Of a stretch of DNA of 64,000 nt, positions 33,278 to 43,651 are shown in pieces. Below the pieces are notes generated by a model, which was not told where the DNA came from, searched no databases, and saw only the letters and a program-made list of their open reading frames with translations. The position numbers and the translations under genes are program-made. Every line of letters begins with the position of its first letter. Positions within the stretch are counted from its first letter, which is position 1. This DNA is from Lingula anatina (taxonomy: Eukaryota; Brachiopoda; Lingulata; Lingulida; Lingulidae). The DNA is taken from positions 417,123 through 481,122 of the forward strand of contig NW_019774692.1 in the NCBI RefSeq assembly GCF_001039355.2. Direction: 5' to 3'.

Positions 33278-34846
33278 ATGAGAAAAATTTTATTTGTTTT
33301 AGGTGGAGAATTTTCAGATATTGGTAAATCTTTAATTGCTTCATCTTTTGGTTATTTATTTAAAAAAAATAATTTAAAACCATTAATTTTGAAGTTGGAT
33401 TATTATTTAAATATTTCTTCAAAATTTATTGATCCTTCAGAGAATGGAGAAGTTTTTGTAACACAAGATGGTAAGGAAGTTGATTTTGATATTGCACATT
33501 ATGAAAGATTTTTAAATCAAAATCAATCTTCAAAACAATCTATAACTTTAGGTTTAGTTTTAAAAGACATTGCTAAGATGGAAAATAAAAATAAATTTAA
33601 AGGTATAAAAATTGATTTTGTAAATGAAGTATTTAATAAATTTAAATATAAAATTGAATTTTTAATAAATAAAATTCAACCAGAAATTACAATTATAGAA
33701 TTAGGTGGTAATGTTGAAAATCCATCATATGATATTTTTGTTGAAATTTTAAAGAAATTTAAAAATAATTTTGAAACATTAAATTGTTTAGTTTTAAAAG
33801 GTGATGAAGAATCAATTGTAAAAGAAAAGAAAGCAATTAATTTTTTTAATTCAAAAAAGATAAAAATGGATTTATGCATTTTAAGATCAGATGAACCAAA
33901 ATGCAAAGATATTAAAGTTTTTGAAAATAGTAAAACTTTTTGTTTAGAAAATGTTTATTTTGATTTTGAAATTGTACAAAAACTTTTAGATTATAAAATT
34001 TTTGAATTAGTTTTACAAAAATTTGATTTAAAAGAACATCTTGATAAAACTTTAATTGATGATTATAAAGAAAAATATAAATTAATGAATAAAAGTAAAA
34101 AATCATTAAACTTTTTAATTGTTGATCAAGATGCAGCTAATAATAAAAATGCTTATTATTCAATTATTTTTTCATTAAAACAAAGTGGACTTAAACATGG
34201 TATTAAAGTTAATACATTAAATTATTTACCACAAGAATTTGAAAAAACAAAAGATTATGCATTTTTGAAAAAATATGATGGAATACTTTCACCAGGTGGA
34301 TTTGGTGATATTGGATTTGATGGAAAGATGTTAATTACAAAATATGCACGTGAAAACAATATTCCATTTTTATCAATATGTTATGGTATGCAAATTTTAA
34401 CTATTGAGTATTTCAGAAATGTTTTGAATATACAAGCTAACACTTCAGAAATTTCAAAATGTTGTGATGATGTTTTAATAATTGATTATTTAAATGAATA
34501 TAAAAACATTTCACTTGGTGAAATAAAAGTAAAACCTAAAAAAGGTTCATTAATTGAAGAAATTTATAAGAAAAAATTTTGTGATTTAAATTGTATATAT
34601 GAAAGAAGAAGACATTCATTTATATTTCAAAACAAATTTAAAAAAGTTTTAGAAGATAGAGATGATAATTTAATTTTGTCTGGTGTTTCAAACGATTCAG
34701 AAGGTATACCATTATGTTTTGAATTAAAAAAACATCCATTCTTTTTAGGTTTACAATTTCATCCAGAATTGAGTACAAAATTAGATAATTCACATCCGGT
34801 TTTTGATTATTTTGTAAAAAAAGTTTGAGAAATCAAAACTAAGTAA
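33278..34846 (+). CDS. pyrG: CTP synthase
   Basis: The 522-residue enzyme makes CTP from UTP, ATP and glutamine-derived ammonia. The N-terminal synthase domain (about 1-265) shows LGGEFSDIGKS where GGVVSSLGKG is usual, then KLDYYLN, GEVFVTQDGKEVDFD and HYERFL. The C-terminal glutamine amidotransferase has PGGFGDIG, the nucleophile Cys368 in SICYGMQ, and QFHPELS. The altered P-loop is unusual, though Gly-Lys is kept. ATG at 33278 with AATAGGAG before it matches the family N-terminus. An in-frame upstream ATG at 33227 (through a UGA) would add 17 residues and is less likely. Confidence 0.93.
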
Positions 34847-34869
34847 GAAAGAGAGAATTTATAAAAAAA

Positions 34870-36546
34870 ATGAAAAGTAAATCCAAAAATTTTTCTAATG
34901 TTGGTTTTATACTTGCAACACTTGGTTCTGCTGTAGGTTTAGGGAATTTATGATTATTTCCTACATCATTAATTTCATATGGTGGGGTGGCATTTTTAAT
35001 ACCATATGTTATTTCTTTATTTGTGTTAGGTATTCCATTTTTTGTATTGGAATCAACACTTGGAAATAAATGGAGAACTTCTCCAGTAATTGCATATAAA
35101 AAATATTGAAAAAGAACAGGACCTGCATTTGGTTTAGTGCAAGCAATAGGTCAATTTATTATTGGTACATATTATGTTTGAGTTGTAGCTTGAATATTAA
35201 TAATGTTTTTTAGTTCATTTTCATCAGAATTTGGTAATAATTTTAAATTTATGGATCAAAATGTTTTAAATATAACAGGAAAAGAAATAAAAAATGTGGA
35301 TCCAACAAACATGTCACATGGTGGTGCATCTTTTTGAACATTATTTGTTGTTCTTGTTGTTTTTGTATCATTATGAATAATTGTTAACAGAGGAATTAAA
35401 AAAGGTGTTGAATTAGCATGTAAAATTATGATTCCTATTCTGTTTTTATTATTAATTGCTTTTTTTGTATATTCATTTACAATTGATGGATATGATTTAG
35501 GAATTGAAGCAGTTTTTAAACCAGATTTAACAAAATTAAGTGATTTTAAAGCTTGAGGTTCTGCATTTGGAAAATCAATATTTTCTTTATCTTTGGTTTC
35601 AGCTATTATTATGATTTATTCATCAAAAGCTCCCAAAGAAAGAGATAACACAACACAAGCATTTATAATTGTTTGTGGTGACACATTAATTGCATTATTA
35701 GGTGGTTTCATTATTGCTGCAACAATTGGAGGAATGATGAAAAGTGGTTTGCAAATTGGTGAAAAAGAATATAAACTTGGTACTGTTTTAAAAACACATA
35801 ATGAAAATGATGTATTTGAAAGTGGTGTTTCAAGAGTAGTAGAAGATTGAAAAAGTTTTGCAATATTTGAAACAGATGGAAAAATATATGACAAAGATAT
35901 TGGTGGTTCAAAACTAATTTTTAAAACTTTTCCTGTTTTCTTTAAAGGAATTGGTGAAAGAATGAATGTTAAAATTATAGGAAACATTTTAGGTGCATTT
36001 TTCTTTTTATCAGCAGTTTTTGCTGGTTTATCATCATTAATTGGAGAGGTTGAAACAGGAACAAGTGTTTTATATGAAAACACTGGAATGCAAAGAAAAT
36101 ATGGATCATTAGTTACAATTTTAATTCAATTCTTCTTTGGTATATTTTTTGTATTTAATTCAAATGTTGATGCAATGTATACCTTAACAATTGATGGATG
36201 AATGATGTGATTACTACTATTTTTATCATTACAACAAGCGCTTATGTTTGCAACAAACAGAAAATCATGTAATGAAATTATAGAATTTAACAACAAGAAA
36301 GCAAAAATTAAATGAAATAAGAATTTGTTTTATGGTTTGATAGTTTGTTCATTTTTTGCAATTTTGTTTGTATGTTGTTCAAGTTTATATTCAACAATTT
36401 CTGAATATAATGGTAGCAAATTATCTGAAGTTTCAACAACTCAATGAGTAGTTTTAACATTGATGTTTTGAATACCAATTATTGTTTGAACAGTTTCAAT
36501 TCTTTGATATAAAAAGAAATATCATATTGAAAATATCGAAGAATAA
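34870..36546 (+). CDS. Sodium:neurotransmitter-type symporter (NSS/SNF family)
   Basis: The 558-residue membrane protein has about 12 hydrophobic segments. It begins with the family signature GFILATLGSAVGLGNLWLFP, which carries the sodium and substrate sites of TM1. GGVAFLIPYVISLFVLGIPFF follows for TM2. The family imports amino acids with sodium; the substrate here is unknown. It starts 23 bases after pyrG, and a 42-residue partner gene follows 25 bases downstream, as in two-component members of the family. Confidence 0.88.
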
Positions 36547-36571
36547 TAAGAAAGTTTATGGAGTTTAAATT

Positions 36572-36700
36572 ATGGAAATAGGAACAATATTTGCAATTGT
36601 ATTAATTTCTTTCTTTTTTATAATATTTTTTGGATTTGTTTTTTTTGAATTTTTCTCAAAAAGTAAAGAAGATAAATTTGGTATTGAAGAAGCAAAATAA
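36572..36700 (+). CDS. Tiny membrane protein, likely NSS transporter small subunit
   Basis: The 42-residue protein is one membrane helix (IGTIFAIVLISFFFIIFFGF) with a short charged tail (SKSKEDKFGIEEAK). Its position right after an NSS symporter fits the MetS-type small subunit that MetP-like NSS carriers need. A TATGGAG ribosome site lies upstream. Function is inferred from size, topology and position. Confidence 0.7.
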   Translation: MEIGTIFAIVLISFFFIIFFGFVFFEFFSKSKEDKFGIEEAK

Positions 36701-36746
36701 TTAAATAATTTATTAGGTATTAAATTTGTTTTTAGGAGTAAAAAAA

Positions 36747-36808
36747 ATGTGGGGGGTACAACATTTTATACCATTTATTCTTTATTATTTTATGAAATCC
36801 CCCCCCAT
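36747..36808 (+). promoter_or_regulatory. G6/C8 hairpin in the gatC leader
   Basis: ATGTGGGGGG (36747-36756) can pair with CCCCCCCCAT (36799-36808) with one mismatch, a stem far stronger than anything else in this A/T-rich sequence. A TTAGGAG ribosome site lies just before an ATG inside the left arm. That ATG is in frame with gatC and would add 24 hydrophobic residues. The hairpin could control gatC translation or end transcription from the symporter genes, and the runs themselves may vary in length. Confidence 0.5.
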
Positions 36809-36818
36809 TATTTTTATT

Positions 36819-37118
36819 ATGTTTATTTCTGAAGAAAAAATAAAAAAACTTGCACATAAAGTAAGAATTAGATTAAATGATAAACAAATTCATTTGTTAA
36901 AAAAAGAGTTTGAAAACATTGTTTTTAAACGTTTAAATGTTTTAAAAAAATTTGATTTCAATAATATTGAACCATTAAGATATTTAAATTTAAAAAATGT
37001 AATTGGTTTACGTCAAGATGATATTGAAGTTAAAGATATAGTGGGTAAAAATAAAGATTTGATTAAAAATAATAGATTCAATCGGAATTTATATTTAATT
37101 TCAAACAAAATAGAGTAA
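36819..37118 (+). CDS. gatC: Asp-tRNA(Asn)/Glu-tRNA(Gln) amidotransferase subunit C
   Basis: The 99-residue GatC stabilises the GatAB complex. ISEEKIKKLAHKVRIRLND is the classical start, and the middle NNIEPLRYLNL corresponds to the conserved region with Pro-Leu. The frame stays open upstream to 36747, but the family N-terminus fits ATG 36819. gatA follows after 3 bases. Confidence 0.85.
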   Translation: MFISEEKIKKLAHKVRIRLNDKQIHLLKKEFENIVFKRLNVLKKFDFNNIEPLRYLNLKNVIGLRQDDIEVKDIVGKNKDLIKNNRFNRNLYLISNKIE

Positions 37119-37121
37119 ATT

Positions 37122-38591
37122 ATGAATATTAATGAATTTAAAAAAAAATATAAAAATAATATAAAAGATCTAATTCTTTATTACAAAAAATTTGAAAAAT
37201 TATTAAATTGTAATAAAGAATTTAATTTTTTTACTAGTTTAAGATTTAAAAAAATTTATAAATTATTAAATGATAAAGAGTTTATAGAAAAATATAAAGA
37301 TAAAGAATTATTTGGAGTTCCATTTTTTGTTAAAGATAATTATTGAATTTCAGATAAGGATTTAAAAATAGAAGCAGGTTCAAAAATTTTAAAAGATTTC
37401 CAACCTAAAATGGATGCATATGTTGTCAAAATTTTAAAAGATAATGGTGCAATACTTACTGGAATAACAAGAATGGATGAACTAGCATTGGGTGGAACAG
37501 GTATTGAAAATGATGTACCAGTTATAAATCCAATTGATCCAAAAAGGATGGTTGGTGGTTCTTCAACAGGTGCAGCAGTTTTACAATATTTAGCATATAT
37601 TAATGATTTTTGTGTATTTTCATTAGGAAGTGATACAGGAGATTCAGCAAGATGTCCAGCAATTTATTTAGGTGTTGTTGGTTTTAAACCAACATATGGT
37701 TTAATTTCAAGAAGAGGTTTAATACCATATTCACCATCATTAGATACAGTTGGTATTTTAACAACTAATTGTAAAGATTTATTTAATATATGTAAAATTA
37801 TTTTTAAAGAAGATAAATTTGATCTAACATCACAATTACCACCAAAATTTGAATCATTAGATGTACCATTAAAAAAGAAATTAAAAATTGGATTTTTTAA
37901 TGATGACAAAATGGTTTCAAAAAAAATGAATAAAATTTTTCAAGATTTTATTAATGATTTAAAAAAGAATAAAGATTATGAAATTGAAAAATTTTTAATA
38001 GAAGACAAAATACTAGAATCTTTGTCTTTAACTTATCAAATGGTAAGTTATCCTGAAGCTATTAGTAGTCAAGCAGATTTAACAGGTATTCATTTTGGTT
38101 CTTTACCAAATGAAACTTTAAATTTAAAAAAAACATATGAAGAACAAATAATTATAAATAGAACTAATTCTTTAAGAAGCGAGGTAAAAAGAAGATGAAC
38201 TTTAGGATCATTCTTTTTAGAATTTGATAAAGATAATGAAAGTTACTATGTAAAAGGTCAAAAATTAAGAAAATATATTAATGATTTTTTTGAAAAAAAA
38301 TTTAAAGAATATGATTTTATAATTACACCTGCAACTTTTGGATTAGCTTCAACAATAGAAGATATTAAAAAATCTAAAAATAATCCAGAATTATCTGGTT
38401 TATCAATGAATGAATTATTACTTATAGCTAATTTTTTAGGAAATCCATCTATTGTAGTTCCATTTTATGATGAAAACAAAGAGAAGTATTCATTAAATAT
38501 AATGTCAAAAGTAAGAGATGATTATAAATTATTAAAATTTGCAACAATTATTGAAAAAATGAAAAAGGTAGTAAAACATAATGAAAGTTAA
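37122..38591 (+). CDS. gatA: Asp/Glu-tRNA amidotransferase subunit A
   Basis: This 489-residue glutaminase frees ammonia used by GatB to convert Glu-tRNA(Gln) to Gln-tRNA(Gln). The amidase triad is visible: Lys71 in FVKDNYW, the cis-Ser in GGSSTGAA (147-148), and the nucleophile Ser175 in GSDTGDSARCP. GGS has become GDS, but the Ser is kept. The length is normal. The last 11 bases overlap gatB, so translation is coupled. Confidence 0.93.
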
Positions 38592-39471
38592 AATCGGATT
38601 AAAATTAAATATACAAATGGATGTTAAAACAAAATTATTTTCAACATCAAAAAATAACATTAATTCAAAATATAATGAAAATGTAAGTATTGATGACATT
38701 GGAATACCAGGTTCAATGCCAACTTTAAATAAAAAAGCTGTTGAATTAGCAGTTAGATTAGCACTTTTATTAAATTCAAAAATTAGTAAAAAATTATATT
38801 TTGATAGAAAAAATTATTTTTATCATGATTTACCAAAAGGTTTTAAAATTACACAATATTTGAAACCATTTGCAATTGGTGGTAATTTTAAATTTTTAAA
38901 AGAAAATAAAGAAGAAAAAGAAATAAATATTGATTCAATTGTTTTAGAAGAAGATGTTGCAGATTCTAAATTTTTGGATGATAGTTTGTATGTTGATTAT
39001 AATAGATCAGGTATTGCAATAATTAAAATAGTTACAAAATCAGATTTTGATTATCCAATTGATATTAAATATTTTTTAAATGATTTTATTTTAAAATTAA
39101 AAAAAGCTAAAATTATTAAATCTGATTTTTTAGATAAAAATATAAAAATTTCAATAAAATTAGATTTTTTTACAAATGATTTAAAATCAAAAAATACTAT
39201 TTATATTAAACATTTAAATAAAATAGAAGATATTTTACATTTTATTAATTTAGAATATGAAGATCAAAAAGAATATTTAAAAAGAGGAATTTTTAATCTT
39301 TTAATAATTAAAAAATATGATCAAAAATCAAAAAAAATAATTATTTTAACAAAAAAAAATGTTGAAGAAGATTATTATTTTATTCCTGAAACAAATATTT
39401 TACCAATTGAAATTCCTGAAGAAATAGTTTATAATAATAAAAAATTTATTAAAAAAAATAAAATATATTAA
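38581..39471 (+). CDS. gatB: Asp/Glu-tRNA amidotransferase subunit B, catalytic domain only
   Basis: The 296-residue protein matches the kinase/transamidase cradle of GatB: IPGSMPTLNKKAVELAVR, FDRKNYFYHDLPKGFKITQY, then LEEDVADS and DYNRSGIAIIKIV. Normal GatB has about 475 residues, ending in a helical domain and a YqeY-like tail that hold tRNA. Here the chain stops at the end of the cradle. The next bases are a tandem repeat and a terminator, so this is a real shortening and not a nearby frameshift. The tRNA-recognition part may have been lost or moved elsewhere in the genome. Confidence 0.85.
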   Translation: MKVKIGLKLNIQMDVKTKLFSTSKNNINSKYNENVSIDDIGIPGSMPTLNKKAVELAVRLALLLNSKISKKLYFDRKNYFYHDLPKGFKITQYLKPFAIGGNFKFLKENKEEKEINIDSIVLEEDVADSKFLDDSLYVDYNRSGIAIIKIVTKSDFDYPIDIKYFLNDFILKLKKAKIIKSDFLDKNIKISIKLDFFTNDLKSKNTIYIKHLNKIEDILHFINLEYEDQKEYLKRGIFNLLIIKKYDQKSKKIIILTKKNVEEDYYFIPETNILPIEIPEEIVYNNKKFIKKNKIY

Positions 39472-39517
39472 AAATTAAAATATATTAAAAATTAAAATAT
39501 ATTAAAAATTAAAATAT
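39461..39517. repeat. Three tandem 17-base repeats over the gatB stop
   Basis: AAATATATTAAAAATTA is repeated perfectly three times (39461-39511) plus a partial copy. The first copy contains the gatB stop codon, so the repeat may have arisen by slippage at the shortened end of the gene. Confidence 0.9.
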
Positions 39518-39528
39518 TTTAATAAAGA

Positions 39529-39563
39529 AAAGAGCAAAAAAATATTTTTTTGCTCTTTTAATT
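39529..39563 (+). terminator. Terminator of the gatCAB operon
   Basis: AAAGAGCAAAAAAA pairs with TTTTTTTGCTCTTT, followed by a T-rich stretch. Confidence 0.8.
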
Positions 39564-39589
39564 TTTTTTTAAAAATAAGAAAGGAGAAT

Positions 39590-41266
39590 ATGAAAAGTTT
39601 ATTAAAAAAAAGAAGGTTTAAACTACCAAATACATTAATATTATTGTTTATTGGAATTTGTTTTTTTGGTATTTTAAGTTTAATATTATCTTGACAAAAT
39701 GTAACAACCACAAATGAAAAAAATGAAAAAATAAATATTTATGGTGCTGGTATTTTACAATGGATATCAACAATTCCAGTTGGTCTTTATAATTCAGTAG
39801 GTATTTCTGTTTTTTTGTTTATTTTTGGTTCATTTATGTTTGTAACAATAAAAACAAAAGCAATGAATTCAATTGTTTTAAATTTTCTAAAAAAAATTAA
39901 ATTTAATTTAGAAATAGAAAGAAATTTTGAAACAAATTTTATAAAAAAAATATGAATAGAATGTAAAAATATGTTTAAAACAACATGAGTTGTTATACCA
40001 ATTATGTTGTTTTTAAGTTTAAATGGAACATTTAATGGTATGGGAACATCTTCATTACCATTGTATGCATTTGTTGTTCCAGTATTTTTAGCAGCCGGTT
40101 TTGATATTTGAAGTTCATTTTTAGTTGTTTTTATTGGTGCTGGTTCTGGTGTTATTGGTTCAACAGTAAATCCATTTGCAACAATAATTGCAACTGATAT
40201 ATCAAATTCATCTATTGAAAGTTATTCAAATTTAAAAGAAAATATCTCAATATCTGATGGTATGGCTTGAAGATGAGTTATATGAATTGTTATGTTTATT
40301 ACTGCATGTTTATGTGTAATGATTTATTCATATAGAGTTAAAAAAAATAAATCAAATTCATATTTTAAAGATAAATTTGAATATTATAAAAGTGAATTTG
40401 ATGTTGAATCTATGGAAAAGGTAAGTGGTAATATAAAAAGAAATTTAATAATAACACTAGTTTTTATTTTTTCATTTGTTTTAATGTTATTTTTAGTTAT
40501 TCCATATGATAAGATTGCACAAACTAATACATTTCAAACTGTTGAAAATGTTACTTTTAATAATAATCCATCAACTTCTTGATTTAACAATTCTGGTGTA
40601 AATTCAAGAATGAAAAATGGTTCAAAATTTCAATTTGGTTCTTGAAATTTAACTGCATTATCAGTTTGATTTTTGTTTTGTACTGTAATTATTGCAAAAA
40701 TTGCAAGATTTTCTTGAGATGATGTTGTAGAAAACTTTACAACTGGTTGTAAGAAAATGATTCCAGCTGTTTTATGTATTGGATTTGCAAGTGGTATTTC
40801 TGTTTTGTTTGAAGCAACAAATTTAAAATATTTGTTTATTAATGGAATTATTGATAATGTAAAAAAAAGCTCTGGTGATAAAAGATTTACAGTTCCAATT
40901 TTGATATATATACTTACAATTCCAGTTTCATTACTTATTCCATCTACATCTGGATTAGCAAAAGCTATTTTTCCACTTTTAGGTCCTTCAATTTATGAAA
41001 TTGAAAAAGCAGAAGGAATAACTCAAAATCATTGTTTAGCAGGTTCAATAACTGCATATACAATGGGAATTGGTTTAGGAAATTTATTTGCTCCAACATA
41101 TGCTGCAGTAATGGTTTCAACATCATTTTGTAAAATAAGTTATGTTAAATTTTTAAAATCAATTTATAAATTATTAATTATATTATTTATTATATGTTTA
41201 GTTTTAATTGTATTTGGTGCTTTAATAAATATTTCAAATCCAGATTCAAAAATAAGTATTTTTTAG
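39590..41266 (+). CDS. YfcC-family membrane carrier
   Basis: The 558-residue protein has about 11-12 membrane segments. It resembles YfcC/ion-transporter superfamily carriers: the start KLPNTLILLFIGI, FNGMGTSSLPLYAFVVPVFLA, GVIGSTVNPFA, SYRVKKN and SLLIPSTSGLAKAIFPLLGP. These proteins are thought to move carboxylates or amino acids, and the substrate cannot be told here. AAGGAG precedes the ATG. It stands alone between two terminators, so it is expressed separately. Confidence 0.78.
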
Positions 41267-41295
41267 TTTATTTATAAATTTAAAAAAAACTTTTT

Positions 41296-41330
41296 AAAAG
41301 TTCGTACATTTTTGTAAGAACTTTTTTTTT
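41296..41330 (+). terminator. Terminator after the YfcC-like gene
   Basis: AAAAGTTC with TACA pairs with TGTA and GAACTTTT, followed by ten T. Confidence 0.8.
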
Positions 41331-41390
41331 ATAATTTTTTCATTTTTATATTTATTTTATTTCTTTATAATAAGAGATTTTTTTATTTTT

Positions 41391-41431
41391 TTAAAAAAGT
41401 ACTTGAAAAAAAAAAAAAAAAAACAAAATAA
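41391..41431 (+). promoter_or_regulatory. Promoter-like block with A18 tract upstream of the BCCT gene
   Basis: TTAAAAAAGTACTTGAAA is followed by A (18 in total, 41406-41423). It is the third copy of the block seen before ptcA and pyrG. TTGAAA (41403-41408) is a candidate -35; the gene starts 45 bases later. Confidence 0.55.
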
Positions 41432-41452
41432 AAAAGAGAAAGGTTTAAATTT

Positions 41453-43609
41453 ATGAAAAAATTTTTAATAATAAATAGTATTAAAAATAAAAAAAGTATT
41501 TCTCTTTTTTTAAAAAATAATAGTTGAGGATTTTTTATATCTTCATTTTTTATTTTACTTTTATCTGCTATTGCAATTAGTATTCCAGATACATTTGCAA
41601 AAACTATTAGTAAAAGTAAAACATTTGTATCTGAGAAATTTACTTGATTTTTTTTAATTACACCATTTATATTTTTGATAATTATTTGTTTTTTTATTTT
41701 CACTAAATATGGAAGTAAACGAATTGGTGATACAAAACCAGAATATTCAACATTTACTTGATTAACTATGTTGTTTACAGCTGGTGTTGGTGTTGGTACT
41801 TTAACATTTGGTGTTGCAGAACCAATATTTCATGTTGAATTTTCACCATTAAAAGAAAAATTAGCACCAGTAATAAAAAGTGGAATAAGTGGATTAAATT
41901 CTGATCAAATTAGTAATGCTAGTAATGCAATAAAAGAATCAATTTCTCTTTCAGTTTGAGATTGAGGTATACCTGCAATGTGCATATATACTATTTCTGG
42001 ATTAGTAATTGCTTGATTTGTTTTTAACAAAAAATATAATGCAACATTTCAACCTGGTTCTGTTATAGAAAAAGGATTTGGAAAATCTAAAATATTTAGA
42101 TATATTGGAATATTTGCAAATTGTTTAGCTGGTATAACAGCAGTTTTTACAGTTGCAGCATCAGTTGCAATTGCTGGTGGAAATATGACAGAATCATTAA
42201 GTATTGCATTTTTTGATGGAAAAATTGATCCAAAATGAATTAAAGCAACTTCTTTAATATTTATTGCTATAATTGCATTTGTTTTTATAATTGCAAGTAT
42301 AACTCCATTAAAGAAAGGGATGGCAAAATTAGGAAATATTACAATATATATTGCATTAGTTATTTTTGCATTTATTTTTTTAGTAGGACCAACAAAGTTT
42401 TTTATTAATCAATCTATTGAATCAATTGGAAGCTTACCAAGTTCAATTACAAGACATTTTAATTCTTATCCATTAGATACATCATGATCAAAGTGATTGA
42501 ATGATTGACCAAGTGCATATATTTTATGATGAATATCATGAACACCATTTATGGGTGTGTTTTTAGCACGTATTTCAAAGGGTAGAACTTTTAGACAATT
42601 TTGTCTTGCAAGTGTAATTGTTCCTGCAGTATTTATGGCTTTATGATTTAGTGTTTTTGGTGGTTTTTCATTTTTTAATTTATTTAATGGTGATTCAGAT
42701 GTTTATAATATTGTTGCTAAAACTTATTCAGTAAATGGTGCATTTTTTAAATTATTATCTAAGTTTCCATTTTTTAAAATTTTATCTGTTATTTCATTAA
42801 TTGTTTTTGTAACTTTTGTTGCTACAACTGGAACATCAGCTTCAATTTCTGTTGCATCAATTGTTTCAAAAAAAGGTGAAGAAAAACCATGAAGAATTTC
42901 AATTTTTATATGAGGTATTTCAATTACATTATTAGCAATTGCATATAAATTAATTGGTGGTGATAGTTCAAAGATTATGATAGCAATTAGAGATTTTGCA
43001 GTATTTATGGGTGCACCATATTTGTTGATTATTTATTTACAAATAATTGCAATGTTTAAATCTATTATTCAAAATAGAAAAGATTTTAATAAAGATAATT
43101 TTTTAAATATAAAAAATAATATTAAGAAAAAAGAATATGTTTTTGAAAGTAAAAATTCAAAACATTTAAAATATAAATTTGTATTTATTTCTTTATGAAT
43201 TTTAATAACAATAATATTTTTAATTTTAATATTTAAAGGTACTTTTAGTGAAGGTATTTATTGAGGTAAAGTGGGTGAAAAATATATTACATCTAAAAAA
43301 ATAAAAACTGATTTAGAACTTATTTTTGCTTGAATATTAATTGTAAAATTAATATTTTTATCAATTTTATTATTTTATTTAAAACATAAATATAAAAAAA
43401 GTAAAATTATAAAAATGTTTAATGATGATATACCATTTTCTACTTTTGAAGTAATTGATGAAAAAGGTAAGTTTTTAGGAAAAATGAGTAAAGAAGAAGC
43501 TTTAAAATTAGCAAAATCAAAAAAACTTGTTTTATATTATGAAAAAACAGATTCTAAAAAAATTATTTGTAAGCTTGTTAATTATAAAGAATATTTAAAA
43601 AAATTTTAA
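41453..43609 (+). CDS. BCCT-family betaine/carnitine/choline transporter with C-terminal IF3-N-like domain
   Basis: The 718-residue protein has 12 membrane segments and the BCCT signature in TM8 and after ([22 protein letters not shown]), plus GVGVGTLTFGVAEP in the first conserved loop. The family brings in trimethylammonium compounds. Where others end, this one carries about 54 extra residues (665-718). They align without gaps to the N-terminal domain of initiation factor IF3: EVIDEKGKFLGKMSKEEAL, then LAKSKKLVL and CKLVNYKEYLKKF. The frame runs through without TAA or TAG. A separate 64-residue product from ATG 43415 is also possible. It heads the run pta, carnitine acetyltransferase, ackA, which suggests carnitine or acetylcarnitine as substrate. 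Confidence 0.85.
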
Positions 43610-43651
43610 TTTAATTAAAAATTAAAAAGAATTTAATAAAGGAGTCAAACA

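Noticed and set aside
39461-39517. CRISPR-like short repeats
   Set aside because: The 17-base units are directly adjacent with no spacers and no cas genes are in the window.
39472-39589. Missing C-terminal part of GatB in another frame downstream
   Set aside because: Only tandem repeats, a terminator and the next gene's ribosome site are present in 118 bases.
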